Below are positions 9,020 through 17,533 of a stretch of DNA of 43,085 bases, in pieces. The DNA is from an uncultured Dorea sp. (GTDB taxonomy: Bacteria; Bacillota; Clostridia; Lachnospirales; Lachnospiraceae), in the NCBI GenBank assembly GCA_947388185.1, contig CANDQP010000014.1:1-43085 (forward strand), given 5' to 3'. The position numbers were made by a program, and so were the translations under genes. Under the pieces are notes generated by a model that worked only from the letters and a program-made list of their open reading frames with translations, did not search any database and was not told where the DNA came from. The number at the start of each line of letters is the position of its first letter. The first letter of the stretch is position 1.

Positions 9020-10738
9020 ATGGGGCAATTTGTTGATAAGAAGTTGATGGTGTTTGGGTCGACACCGGATAATTCGAGAGCGTTATGGGAATATGTCACG
9101 AAGAATACCGATTATGACACATTTTGGGTCATACAGGACAGAAAGATGCTGGAGGCATTAAGAGAGAAGGGTGTCGCCTGCGGCTTGGAGGGCGAAGAGA
9201 CGACGGAGCTGATGATAGACAGGGCACGTTTTCTGATCACGTCCTCTTTTCAATTTGCGGACCGGAAGAGACCGGATCAGATTCATGTTGCGGCATGGCA
9301 TGGCTTCCCGCTCAAATTGATCGGATTCTTTGACAGTGCGGCTGCGGATTCCGATGATTTCCGGCTGCTGAAGACCATCACGACACAGACCGATCTTATT
9401 ACGGCTCCTTCGAGGCTGTCGCAGCTTACGATAAGCGGCATGTTTGCAGTAGATCCTCGTAAGGTTAAGGAGACCGGTTATCCGAGAAATGATATGATGT
9501 TCTGGTCTGACGGCAAAGAAGAGCTTAAGAAGCTTACAGACATAGATGTAGAGACGGATAAACTGATCTTCTATCTGCCAACCATGCGCAAGGGCTTGAA
9601 GGATGAAGGAGAGCAGTTTGAGAATAATATTTTCAATTATCCGGATTATGATGCGGATCAGATCGATCAGTTTCTGGAGGCGAATCACGCGTACATTTTC
9701 GCGAAGGTGCATTTTGCTGATAATGAATTCTTTAAGGGAGAGAATGTGAAGCTTCCGAAGCGAATGATTTTCCTGGATACGGACATACTGAATAAGAATT
9801 TCCTGACGATCTATCATGTTATGAATGGATTTGATGCTCTGATCACCGATTATTCGTCGGTGTATGTTGATTTCCTTCTGCTTGATAAGCCGATCATATT
9901 CTCCTGCCCTGATCTGGCAAAGTATCAGGCGGACAGAGGATTTATCGTGGATGACCCGAAGCTTCTCATGCCGGGACCTGTGGTCGGCACGCAGGATAAG
10001 CTTTTTGAGATATTGGGAGATATCTTGGCGGGTCGGGATGGATTCCGGGAGGTGCGAAAGGAGAAGATGGCATTCTTCCACAGGTATCAGGATGCGGACT
10101 CTTCCAGGAGACTGCTTGAGGAGATGGAAAAGGCGGATGAATGCGGGATTGCAGATTCCGGGAAGGATATAGGTTATTCATTCACGGATGTGCTGTCGCC
10201 GCTGCACCAGTATATGGGCAAGGCCAGGGCGGAGATCTTCTTCGATACGGGCGATGGATTCTGTGAAGAATCGAAGACGGTTGTGGAATACAAGGCCAGT
10301 GACGGAGAACAGCCGGTTGCATTTGTGTTAGATATTCCGGATTCCTGCAGAGCGGTCCGTTTTGATCCGGATGACGACGGAAGATATGGACTCAGGAATC
10401 TGATGGTGCTGCTTGACGGCGTACCGGCGGAGTATGAAATCGTTCATGGGTTTAAGTCGGAGGAGGATATCTTTTTCAATGAGAAGGATCCGCAGATCGT
10501 GATAGCCCTGGGTGATAAAGCGTATCATAAGGTCCGGATCGAATATGAAAGTATTGATCTGCATTCAGAAGCGGGTAAGATCATATGGCAGATGTACAGG
10601 AAGGCAGCCGCGGCAGGCAGAGAAGCGGCAAAAGCCGTTAAGAGATTATCAGAGATCAGCTCATCGCGTTCATGGAAGCTTACGAGACCGCTCAGGGATG
10701 CAGGGCAGGCGGTGAAGAAGATACGCACGAAGCGGTAA
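9020..10738 (+). CDS. CDP-glycerol glycerophosphotransferase with C-terminal extension
   Basis: 572 residues. Residues ~10-370 match the TagB/TagF CDP-glycerol transferase family: 'VAAWHGFPLKLIGF' with the conserved His, 'PTMRKG', and 'LITDYSSVYVDFLLLDKPI' near the C-terminal side of the domain. It would transfer glycerol phosphate from CDP-glycerol to a membrane-bound acceptor. The remaining ~200 residues hold a beta-rich segment ('AVRFDPDDDGRYGLRNL') and end in 'SSSRSWKLTRPLR'. Both features are common in rhamnosyltransferase-type GT2 proteins of Clostridia and unusual on a CDP-glycerol transferase. I chose ATG 9020 (AGAGG at 9005-9009) rather than the TTG at 9002 that overlaps the tagD stop. 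Whether it polymerises or adds single units is unknown. Confidence 0.9.
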   Translation: MGQFVDKKLMVFGSTPDNSRALWEYVTKNTDYDTFWVIQDRKMLEALREKGVACGLEGEETTELMIDRARFLITSSFQFADRKRPDQIHVAAWHGFPLKLIGFFDSAAADSDDFRLLKTITTQTDLITAPSRLSQLTISGMFAVDPRKVKETGYPRNDMMFWSDGKEELKKLTDIDVETDKLIFYLPTMRKGLKDEGEQFENNIFNYPDYDADQIDQFLEANHAYIFAKVHFADNEFFKGENVKLPKRMIFLDTDILNKNFLTIYHVMNGFDALITDYSSVYVDFLLLDKPIIFSCPDLAKYQADRGFIVDDPKLLMPGPVVGTQDKLFEILGDILAGRDGFREVRKEKMAFFHRYQDADSSRRLLEEMEKADECGIADSGKDIGYSFTDVLSPLHQYMGKARAEIFFDTGDGFCEESKTVVEYKASDGEQPVAFVLDIPDSCRAVRFDPDDDGRYGLRNLMVLLDGVPAEYEIVHGFKSEEDIFFNEKDPQIVIALGDKAYHKVRIEYESIDLHSEAGKIIWQMYRKAAAAGREAAKAVKRLSEISSSRSWKLTRPLRDAGQAVKKIRTKR

Positions 10739-10780
10739 CAGATGAAGTATTACGAAGCAAGAGAAGGGAGTATATGTAGT

Positions 10781-11401
10781 ATGAAGAAGAGACTGTTATT
10801 ATCAATGTTATTTTTGGCCGGGATTCTCTGTCTGGCCGGATGTGACCAGACGAAAAGTAATGAAGTGAATGCATCGGAACAGGAAGAGAGTGAGACGCCG
10901 GGGCAGGGGGATCAGGAGGAAGAAGATCTGGATGACCAGGAGGAAGACAGCCAGGAGGAAGAGGGTCAGGATCAGGAGAAACAGGGATCCGATCAGTCAG
11001 AGGCAGACGACAGTGAGCAGCATTCGCCGAATATCACGGTTTATTACAGCAATGAGGATGCGACGGCATTTGATTCTGAAGAGATCCAGATGGGATCTTT
11101 CTCAGCGGAGAATATCTTGAATGCTCTGGTTGATAAGGGCGTAGTGACGGCAGATGTTAAGATCCTGTCCCTTGAGGTCAAGGAGACAGACGGAAAGGAT
11201 TCGATTGAGATCGATTTTAATAATGCATTTGCTTCCTATATCTCCAGTATGGGAACCACAGGGGAATACTATATCATGGGCGGTGTGTGCAACACATTCC
11301 TGGATGCATATGAATGCGATCAGATCAAGATCACAGTCGAAGGCGGGACGTTAGAGACCGGGCACGCCGAATATCCGGGTTATATGACCCAATTTTCATA
11401 A
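10781..11401 (+). CDS. GerMN-like lipoprotein
   Basis: 206 residues. A type II signal peptide ends in the lipobox 'LAGC' with Cys21. Residues ~28-88 form a very acidic E/D/Q/S linker, and the C-terminal ~115 residues resemble a GerMN domain: 'ITVYYSNEDATAF', then '(V)TADVKILSLEVKE', '(I)EIDFNNAF', and 'DQIKITVEGG'. GerMN domains occur in the spore-germination protein GerM and in wall-associated lipoproteins; the biochemical role is unclear. The start is ATG 10781, with GAAGGGAG at 10763-10770 and a proper signal sequence, not the in-frame ATG at 10742. The stop overlaps the next ATG by one base (TAATG), so it is translationally linked to the MerR-methyltransferase gene. Confidence 0.8.
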   Translation: MKKRLLLSMLFLAGILCLAGCDQTKSNEVNASEQEESETPGQGDQEEEDLDDQEEDSQEEEGQDQEKQGSDQSEADDSEQHSPNITVYYSNEDATAFDSEEIQMGSFSAENILNALVDKGVVTADVKILSLEVKETDGKDSIEIDFNNAFASYISSMGTTGEYYIMGGVCNTFLDAYECDQIKITVEGGTLETGHAEYPGYMTQFS

Positions 11402-12582
11402 TGAACAAACCGGGATACTATTCATCCGGTAAATTTGCCCGGATGGCGAATGTTACTTTGCGTACGATACGCTACTATGACAAGCAGGATATCTTGAAGC
11501 CGTCCTTTGTCAGTGAATCGGGAGCGCGGTTCTATACAGACGAAGACTTTGCAAGGCTTCAGCAGATCTTGCTGCTGAAATATCTGGGATTCTCACTGGA
11601 TGACATCAGGGAGATGACCATCGATGATGCGGATTATCACTTCATGCTGAATTCCCTGAACATTCAGCTTAAGCTGGTGCGGGATCGGATCGAGCAGATG
11701 CAGCTTGTGGAGACAGCGATCATAGATACCTCGGACGCGATACAGAAAGAGCGCACCATCGACTGGAACAAGATGCTGAACCTGATCCATCTGACCGGGA
11801 TGGAGAAGAGCCTTAAAAACCAGTATCAGAATGCGTCCAATATCTCGGCGCGCATCCATCTGCACAGCCTGTATTCACAGAATCAGCAAGGGTGGTTTCC
11901 ATGGATCTATGAACAGTTGGAAGTATGTCCGGGGATCCGCATCTTGGAGTTAGGCTGCGGGGACGGAACGCTCTGGGTTGAGAATCTAAAGCATCTGCCG
12001 AAAGAGGCGGATATCATACTGTCGGACATCTCGGAGGGGATGTTAAGAGACGCCCGCCGTGCGATCGGTGCGAAGGACGGACGGTTTTCCTACGAGGTGT
12101 TCGACTGTCAGCATATTCCCTTTGCGGACGGAAGCTTCGATCTGGTGATCGCCAATCATGTTCTGTTCTATTGTGAGGATATCCGCCGGGTGTGCGGTGA
12201 GGTGCGGCGGGTGCTCGGGCCGGACGGAAGATTCCTGTGCAGTGCTTACGGGCAGGATCATATGAAAGAGGTGAGTCTCCTGGTGCAGGGATTCGACGAT
12301 CGGATCGTGCTGTCGGCGGATAAGCTGTATGATCGGTTCGGGAAGGAGAACGGCGCCGGGATTTTAGAGGAATATTTTCCGGTCTGCCAGTGGAAGACCT
12401 ACGAAGATCAACTGATCGTTCCGGAGCCGGAGCCTCTGATTTCTTATGTGCTCTCCTGCCATGGCAATCAGGGGCAGTATATTACGGAGCGGTATAAGGA
12501 ATTCCGATCTTACGTGAAGCGTAAGACTGATAAGGGGTTCCGGATCACGAAGGAGGCGGGAGCGTTCCTGTGCCGGATATGA
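11401..12582 (+). CDS. MerR-family regulator fused to SAM-dependent methyltransferase
   Basis: 393 residues. Residues ~6-75 are a MerR winged helix: 'SSGKFARMANVTLRTIRYYDKQDIL' followed by 'SGARFYTDEDFARLQQILLLKYLGFSL'. An antiparallel-helix region (~80-125) would form the dimer coiled coil. From ~170 comes a class I methyltransferase domain with motif I 'ILELGCGDG' at 181-189, 'DISEGML' as the acidic motif II, and 'FADGSFDLVIANHVLFY' as motif IV. The linked MTase may be the effector domain or a separate enzyme; the substrate is unknown. The start ATG 11401 overlaps the stop of the lipoprotein gene. The stop lies 50 bp before a promoter with MerR-type geometry (12632-12662), making that promoter a natural candidate target. 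Confidence 0.88.
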   Translation: MNKPGYYSSGKFARMANVTLRTIRYYDKQDILKPSFVSESGARFYTDEDFARLQQILLLKYLGFSLDDIREMTIDDADYHFMLNSLNIQLKLVRDRIEQMQLVETAIIDTSDAIQKERTIDWNKMLNLIHLTGMEKSLKNQYQNASNISARIHLHSLYSQNQQGWFPWIYEQLEVCPGIRILELGCGDGTLWVENLKHLPKEADIILSDISEGMLRDARRAIGAKDGRFSYEVFDCQHIPFADGSFDLVIANHVLFYCEDIRRVCGEVRRVLGPDGRFLCSAYGQDHMKEVSLLVQGFDDRIVLSADKLYDRFGKENGAGILEEYFPVCQWKTYEDQLIVPEPEPLISYVLSCHGNQGQYITERYKEFRSYVKRKTDKGFRITKEAGAFLCRI

Positions 12583-12631
12583 TTATAATTAGTTGAGGTT
12601 AGACAAATTTACTTAAATATGGAAAAAGTGC

Positions 12632-12662
12632 TTGAAGGTGACCTAAGGTCACCATTTATAAT
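12632..12662 (+). promoter_or_regulatory. MerR-type promoter with 19-bp spacer and dyad
   Basis: TTGAAG at 12632-12637 and a perfect TATAAT at 12657-12662 are separated by 19 bp, too long for normal sigma-A promoters but the hallmark of MerR-activated ones. The spacer contains a perfect inverted repeat, GGTGACC (12637-12643) and GGTCACC (12647-12653) around TAA, beginning at the end of the -35 element as in known MerR operators. It points at rfbA, whose ATG is ~84 bp past the predicted start of transcription. Binding by the adjacent MerR-methyltransferase is inference. Confidence 0.75.
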
Positions 12663-12752
12663 GTCTAAAGACGGAATGAAAATGCATAAATATATGAACA
12701 CTATGAGTAAATGGGTAGCAGTTTAAACTGTAATCACGTCAGGAGGTTTCAA

Positions 12753-13649
12753 ATGAAAGGAATTATATTAGCAGGAGGGTCCGGCACGCGTCTGTATCCC
12801 CTCACCATGGTGACATCCAAGCAGTTGTTGCCGATCTATGATAAACCGATGATCTATTATCCCATGTCGGTGCTGATGAATGCCGGGATCCGGGAGATCC
12901 TCATCATCTCCACACCGCAGGATACGCCCAGGTTCAGAGAGCTTCTGGGAGACGGGCATCAGTTCGGTGTTCAGTTGTCCTATGCGGTACAGCCAAGCCC
13001 GGACGGACTTGCGCAGGCATTCATTATCGGGGCGGATTTTATCGGAGACGACACGGTTGCCATGGTCTTGGGCGACAATATCTTCGCAGGCCACGGATTG
13101 AAGAAACGGCTGAAAGCGGCGGTCAAGAATGCGGAATCCGGAAAAGGCGCAACCGTATTCGGTTATTATGTGGATGATCCGGAGCGCTTCGGAATCGTGG
13201 AATTCAACCATGAGGGCAAGGCGATCTCGATCGAGGAGAAGCCGGAGTGCCCCAAGAGTAATTACTGTGTGACAGGGCTGTATTTCTATGATAATCAGGT
13301 GGTAGAGTATGCCAGAGATTTGAAGCCAAGTGCCCGGGGCGAGCTTGAGATCACGGATCTGAACCGGGTGTATCTGGAGTCGGAGAAACTGAATGTGGAG
13401 CTTCTGGGACAGGGCTTCACCTGGCTTGACACGGGAACCCATGAGAGTCTGGTGGACGCGACGAATTTCGTCAAGACTATGGAGTCCCATCAGCACCGCA
13501 AGATCGGCTGCCTGGAGGAGATCGCTTACCTGAACGGATGGATTTCCAAAGAAGAGGTGCTCAAGGTGTACGAGATCCTGAAGAAGAACCAGTATGGCCA
13601 ATATCTGAAAGACGTCCTGGACGGGAAATATCAGGACGGACTATATTAA
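12753..13649 (+). CDS. rfbA: Glucose-1-phosphate thymidylyltransferase
   Basis: 298 residues, normal for RmlA. It joins dTTP and glucose 1-phosphate into dTDP-glucose, the first step to dTDP-L-rhamnose, in the cytoplasm. The nucleotide loop '[11 protein letters not shown]' is at 8-18; '[15 protein letters not shown]', 'LGDNIF' (metal Asp) and '[20 protein letters not shown]' follow in family order. The ATG at 12753 follows AGGAGG at 12741-12746; the in-frame ATG at 12711 is 14 codons upstream and lacks family similarity. It is first of four genes rfbA-B-D-C and lies behind the dyad-containing promoter at 12632-12662. Confidence 0.97.
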   Translation: MKGIILAGGSGTRLYPLTMVTSKQLLPIYDKPMIYYPMSVLMNAGIREILIISTPQDTPRFRELLGDGHQFGVQLSYAVQPSPDGLAQAFIIGADFIGDDTVAMVLGDNIFAGHGLKKRLKAAVKNAESGKGATVFGYYVDDPERFGIVEFNHEGKAISIEEKPECPKSNYCVTGLYFYDNQVVEYARDLKPSARGELEITDLNRVYLESEKLNVELLGQGFTWLDTGTHESLVDATNFVKTMESHQHRKIGCLEEIAYLNGWISKEEVLKVYEILKKNQYGQYLKDVLDGKYQDGLY

Positions 13650-13671
13650 CAAAGCAGAATGGAGAATGATT

Positions 13672-14691
13672 ATGAATATTATAGTGACCGGCGGAGCCGG
13701 ATTTATCGGAAGCAACTTTGTATTTCACATGCTTGACAAGTACCCGGATTACAGGATCATCTGTCTGGACTGCCTGACTTATGCGGGGAATCTGTCTACG
13801 CTTGAACCGGTGATGGATAATCCGAATTTCAGATTTGTGAAGGAGAGCATCACAGACCGGGAGGCAGTGTACAGATTGTTTGAAGAAGAGCATCCGGATA
13901 TGGTGGTGAATTTCGCGGCGGAGAGCCATGTGGACCGTTCCATCGAGAACCCGGAGGTGTTCCTGGATACCAATATCAAAGGAACGGCTGTGCTGATGGA
14001 TGCCTGCAGGAAGTACGGCATCACCCGCTATCACCAGGTATCTACCGACGAGGTGTACGGAGATCTGCCGCTTGACAGGCCGGATCTGTTCTTCACGGAG
14101 GAGACGCCGATCCATACCAGCAGTCCATATAGCTCATCCAAGGCGGCGGCGGACTTGTTGGTTCTGGCGTATCACAGGACCTATGGCCTGCCGGTGACCA
14201 TCAGCAGATGTTCTAATAACTATGGGCCGTATCATTTCCCGGAGAAGCTGATCCCGCTGATGATCGCCAATGCGCTCAATGATAAGCCGCTGCCGGTATA
14301 CGGGAAGGGTGAGAATGTCCGTGACTGGCTCTATGTGGAGGATCACTGCAAGGCGATCGATCTGATCATCCATAAGGGACGCGTGGGAGAAGTCTATAAC
14401 ATCGGCGGCCACAATGAGATGAAGAATATTGATATCGTCAAGATCATCTGCAAGGAGCTGGGGAAACCGGAGAGCCTGATCACCTATGTAACCGACCGCA
14501 AGGGACACGATATGCGTTATGCGATCGATCCGACGAAGATCCACAGCGAGCTTGGATGGCTTCCGGAGACGAAGTTCGCGGACGGGATCAAGAAGACGAT
14601 CGAGTGGTATCTGAATAATAAAGAGTGGTGGGAGACGATCATCTCCGGCGAGTATCAGAACTATTATGAGAAGATGTATGCAAACCGGTAA
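13672..14691 (+). CDS. rfbB: dTDP-glucose 4,6-dehydratase
   Basis: 339 residues. An extended short-chain dehydrogenase that converts dTDP-glucose to dTDP-4-keto-6-deoxyglucose. The NAD loop 'TGGAGFIGS' is at 6-14, 'STDEVYGDL' holds the catalytic Asp/Glu pair, and Tyr153-x-x-x-Lys157 ('YSSSK') is the SDR dyad. 'SRCSNNYGPYHFPEKLIPL' and 'GENVRDWLYVEDHC' are also typical. GGAG at 13661-13664 fits ATG 13672 (7 bp spacing) better than ATG 13666 (1 bp). It begins 22 bp after rfbA. Confidence 0.97.
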   Translation: MNIIVTGGAGFIGSNFVFHMLDKYPDYRIICLDCLTYAGNLSTLEPVMDNPNFRFVKESITDREAVYRLFEEEHPDMVVNFAAESHVDRSIENPEVFLDTNIKGTAVLMDACRKYGITRYHQVSTDEVYGDLPLDRPDLFFTEETPIHTSSPYSSSKAAADLLVLAYHRTYGLPVTISRCSNNYGPYHFPEKLIPLMIANALNDKPLPVYGKGENVRDWLYVEDHCKAIDLIIHKGRVGEVYNIGGHNEMKNIDIVKIICKELGKPESLITYVTDRKGHDMRYAIDPTKIHSELGWLPETKFADGIKKTIEWYLNNKEWWETIISGEYQNYYEKMYANR

Positions 14692-14706
14692 ACAGGAGGG
14701 ACCAGC

Positions 14707-15648
14707 ATGAAGATATTAGTGACAGGCGTGGCGGGACAGTTAGGCCATGACGTGATGAATGAGTTGGCAGGACGGGGCTATGAAGGAATCGGCAGTGATA
14801 TAGCTCCCGGGTACAGCGGGATACAGGACGGGACGGCAGTTACTTCTATGCCCTATGTTCAGATGGATATTACGGACGCGGACGCGGTGAGGACGAAGAT
14901 TGAGGATGTGAAGCCGGATGTGGTAGTTCACTGTGCGGCGTGGACGGCGGTAGACCTGGCGGAGGATGAAGATAAGGTAGATAAGGTGCGCGCCATCAAT
15001 GCCGACGGTACCAGGTATATAGCCGAGAGCTGTAAAAAGCTTGACTGCAAGATGGTATATCTCAGCACGGATTATGTCTTTGACGGACAGGGCAGCGAGC
15101 CCTGGGACCCGGACTGTAAGGATTATAAGCCGTTGAATGTCTACGGCAAGACCAAATTAGAAGGGGAGCTTGCGGTGGCGGAGAATCTGTCCAAGTATTT
15201 TATCGTGCGGATCGCCTGGGTGTTTGGCAAGAACGGGAAGAATTTTATCAAGACTATGCTGAACGTAGGCAAGACCCATGACAGGCTTACGGTTGTCAAC
15301 GACCAGATCGGGACTCCGACCTACACCTATGATCTGGCAAGGCTCCTGGTGGATATGCTTGAGACGGAGCGGTACGGCTATTACCATGCCACCAACGAGG
15401 GCGGTTACATCAGTTGGTATGATTTCACGAAGGAGATCTTCCGGCAGGCGGTAGAGCTTGGCCATCCGGAATATGCAGAAGACCGGCTCAAGGTAGTTCC
15501 GGTCACGACGGCAGAGTACGGTATATCCAAGGCGGCAAGGCCTTTTAACAGTCGCTTGGACAGAAGCAAGCTTGCCGGCAGCGGATTCACACCGCTTCCG
15601 ACCTGGCAGGATGCGCTTGGAAGGTATTTGAAAGAGATAGAATTCTAA
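14707..15648 (+). CDS. rfbD: dTDP-4-dehydrorhamnose reductase
   Basis: 313 residues. It carries out the last step to dTDP-L-rhamnose, the NAD(P)H reduction of the 4-keto group. 'VTGVAGQLGHDV' forms the cofactor loop, 'STDYVFDG' follows, and Tyr146-x-x-x-Lys150 ('YGKTK') is the catalytic pair; 'IVRIAWVFGKNGKNF' is a further RmlD signature. AGGAGG lies just before the ATG. It is encoded ahead of rfbC, an order (A-B-D-C) frequent in Firmicutes, 15 bp after rfbB. Confidence 0.96.
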   Translation: MKILVTGVAGQLGHDVMNELAGRGYEGIGSDIAPGYSGIQDGTAVTSMPYVQMDITDADAVRTKIEDVKPDVVVHCAAWTAVDLAEDEDKVDKVRAINADGTRYIAESCKKLDCKMVYLSTDYVFDGQGSEPWDPDCKDYKPLNVYGKTKLEGELAVAENLSKYFIVRIAWVFGKNGKNFIKTMLNVGKTHDRLTVVNDQIGTPTYTYDLARLLVDMLETERYGYYHATNEGGYISWYDFTKEIFRQAVELGHPEYAEDRLKVVPVTTAEYGISKAARPFNSRLDRSKLAGSGFTPLPTWQDALGRYLKEIEF

Positions 15649-15663
15649 GAGAGGATAAGTATT

Positions 15664-16272
15664 ATGGGACAGATCAAAGTAGAGAAGAACGCAGGCGGGA
15701 TCCAGGGATTATGTGTGATCGAGCCGGCGGTTCATGGAGATACCAGGGGATATTTTATGGAGACTTACAACCAGCGTGATATGGAAGAAGAGGGGCTTAC
15801 CATGAAGTTCGTACAGGACAACCAGTCCTGCTCCACCAAGGGAGTCCTGCGGGGCCTGCATTTCCAGAAGGAATACCCCCAGGGGAAGCTGGTCAGAGCG
15901 ATCAAAGGCTCTGTATTCGATGTGGCGGTAGACCTGCGCCGCAGCAGTGATACTTACGGCAAATGGTTCGGCATCGTGCTCAGCGAAGAGAACAAGAAGC
16001 AATTCTATATCCCGGAAGGCTTCGCCCATGGTTTCCTGGTGTTGAGCGATATCGCAGAATTCTGCTACAAATGTACGGATTTCTACCGCCCGAACGATGA
16101 AGGCGGAATGGCATGGAACGATCCCGAGATCGGGATCGCCTGGCCGGAGGTTCAGGGCGAATATCCGGGCAGCGCTTTAGCCGGGGGCTATCATCTGGAA
16201 GACGGCACACCGCTGAACTTAAGTGAGAAAGACCAAAAATGGGCAGGCTTACGAGATACATTCCACTTCTAA
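15664..16272 (+). CDS. rfbC: dTDP-4-dehydrorhamnose 3,5-epimerase
   Basis: 202 residues. A cupin epimerase that inverts C3 and C5 of dTDP-4-keto-6-deoxyglucose before RfbD acts. 'RGYFMETYNQRDM', 'GVLRGLHFQKEYPQGKLVRA' with the catalytic His66, 'YIPEGFAHGFLVLSD' and 'CYKCTDFYRPNDEGG' (Tyr-containing acid region) are all present in order. The gene is last of the rfbABDC group, and a 14-bp hairpin follows 3 bp after its stop. Confidence 0.96.
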   Translation: MGQIKVEKNAGGIQGLCVIEPAVHGDTRGYFMETYNQRDMEEEGLTMKFVQDNQSCSTKGVLRGLHFQKEYPQGKLVRAIKGSVFDVAVDLRRSSDTYGKWFGIVLSEENKKQFYIPEGFAHGFLVLSDIAEFCYKCTDFYRPNDEGGMAWNDPEIGIAWPEVQGEYPGSALAGGYHLEDGTPLNLSEKDQKWAGLRDTFHF

Positions 16273-16275
16273 TAT

Positions 16276-16310
16276 ATAAAGGGATGCTGCAGTTGTCAGC
16301 ATCCCTTTAT
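16276..16310. terminator. Hairpin between convergent rfbC and GT2 gene
   Basis: Perfect 14-bp stem (16276-16289 with 16297-16310) around a 7-base loop. The arm ends are A/T rich, so each strand's transcript has an A-rich lead and a U-rich trail within the stem. No separate long T-run follows. It lies between two converging genes, so it probably ends transcription from both sides. Confidence 0.8.
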
Positions 16311-16323
16311 GGGTATAACACCC

Positions 16324-17304
16324 TTACTTCCTGAATACCTTGCGCAGACCCCAATCTCTCACATATGCCAGGGTATGCCTCATCAGCTCCGCCTCAATAC
16401 GCACATAATTCGGCAGATGCCGCATCCGGAAGCGTACCTTCTTCTGCTCCTTCCGCTTACGAAGCCCTTCTAAGATCCCTTCTTTGTAGTCTTTTCCGAA
16501 CCCGATCTTCACGAAGAAAGCATACTTGACCAGGTATCCCGTAAGCAGAGGAATGAAATTAAGCGCAAGCTGTCCTGCCGGCATATTCTTATAGTTCAGA
16601 TAGACGCTGTTCCTTGCGGACAGGCGGACCTTGAAGGAATTATACTTGGAACCGCTTGTCCCGCTGCCCACATGATACACTAACGCTGAAGGGCAGTACA
16701 GATTCTTGTATCCGTAGATCTTGGCGCGGTAGGCCACGTCGATATCCTCCAGATAAGCGAAATGATTCTCATCGAAGAGCCCGATCTTCTTAAAAGCCGA
16801 CCGGCGGTAGATTGCCGCGCCGGCACAGGCGGAGAAGACCTCGTCCGCTTCGGTGTAATTAGATGCCGGCCTGCCGCATCCCCGGGCAACGCCCCAGCCC
16901 ACCAGGGTGTAGAGATCCCCCGCTCCGTCGATCAGCTCCGGGTGATACATCTGCAGCATCTTGCTGGCAACGGAGAAGATACGGGGCGACTGTTCTATGG
17001 CATGTACCATCTCTTCCAGAAAATGAGGATCCGCGGTGGTGTCGTTATTCAGCAGCAGGACATAAGGCGTCCTGGCATGCCGGATCCCGATATTGACGGC
17101 CTTGCTGAAACCATAGTTCTTATCAAGGGCAAGAACCTCGATATCCGGGTAGTTCCCGCGCAGATATTCGAGGCTTCCGTCCGTGGAAGCATTGTCTACG
17201 ATAAGGACGCAGCAGTCCTTGAAGGTCTGTTCTTTCAGGGAAGCCAGGCATGGCTCCATGAAGCGGCAGCCGTTATAATTAGGGATTATGATCGTAACTT
17301 TCAT
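16324..17304 (-). CDS. GT2 glycosyltransferase, WbbL/rhamnosyltransferase-like
   Basis: 326 residues on the minus strand. A single GT2 domain has 'VTIIIPNYNG' at the start, 'IVDNASTDGS' (35-44), the metal site 'LLLNNDTT' (Asn87-Asp88), and 'YLEDIDVAYRAKIYGYKNLY' as the ED-type catalytic region. The C-terminal ~80 residues are amphipathic with a basic end. This pattern is typical of WbbL-like transferases that add rhamnose or other deoxysugars to a lipid-linked chain; the exact sugar is not proven. ATG at 17302-17304 follows AGGAG (17313-17317). It is the only minus-strand gene within the polysaccharide locus, so it is separately transcribed from the 17305-17533 intergenic region. Confidence 0.9.
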   Translation of the reverse strand: MKVTIIIPNYNGCRFMEPCLASLKEQTFKDCCVLIVDNASTDGSLEYLRGNYPDIEVLALDKNYGFSKAVNIGIRHARTPYVLLLNNDTTADPHFLEEMVHAIEQSPRIFSVASKMLQMYHPELIDGAGDLYTLVGWGVARGCGRPASNYTEADEVFSACAGAAIYRRSAFKKIGLFDENHFAYLEDIDVAYRAKIYGYKNLYCPSALVYHVGSGTSGSKYNSFKVRLSARNSVYLNYKNMPAGQLALNFIPLLTGYLVKYAFFVKIGFGKDYKEGILEGLRKRKEQKKVRFRMRHLPNYVRIEAELMRHTLAYVRDWGLRKVFRK

Positions 17305-17465
17305 ATGTTAAACTCCTGTTAAATTCCGATTCTTTGTCTTAGATTATTGGTTTATTATAGCAAATATTTATATTATGTGCTATATTAATTTTCATAATCG
17401 TTTCCAAATATTACAATAGAGTTAATATATTAATAAATTGTTAAGAAAAAGTGCCCGGTGACGGG

Positions 17466-17494
17466 TTGTCGACTTTGATGTTTTGTTGTATGAT
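17466..17494 (+). promoter_or_regulatory. Predicted sigma-A promoter for wcaJ-type block
   Basis: TTGTCG (17466-17471), a 17-bp spacer and TATGAT (17489-17494) lie 40 bp before the sugar-transferase ATG. The whole 17305-17533 gap is AT-rich and serves two divergent genes; I see no clear equivalent promoter for the minus-strand gene and no gene in the gap. Confidence 0.6.
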
Positions 17495-17533
17495 AAAGTG
17501 TAATGCAAAAAAGGAATTTATAGGTAAATATAT

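Noticed and set aside
9158..10081. 307-codon open frame on the minus strand opposite the CDP-glycerol transferase
   Set aside because: It is fully antisense to a well-supported gene, has no ribosome binding site and shows no recognisable domain.
12768..13601. 277-codon open frame antisense to rfbA
   Set aside because: It overlaps a full-length, strongly conserved RmlA gene and has no family signs.
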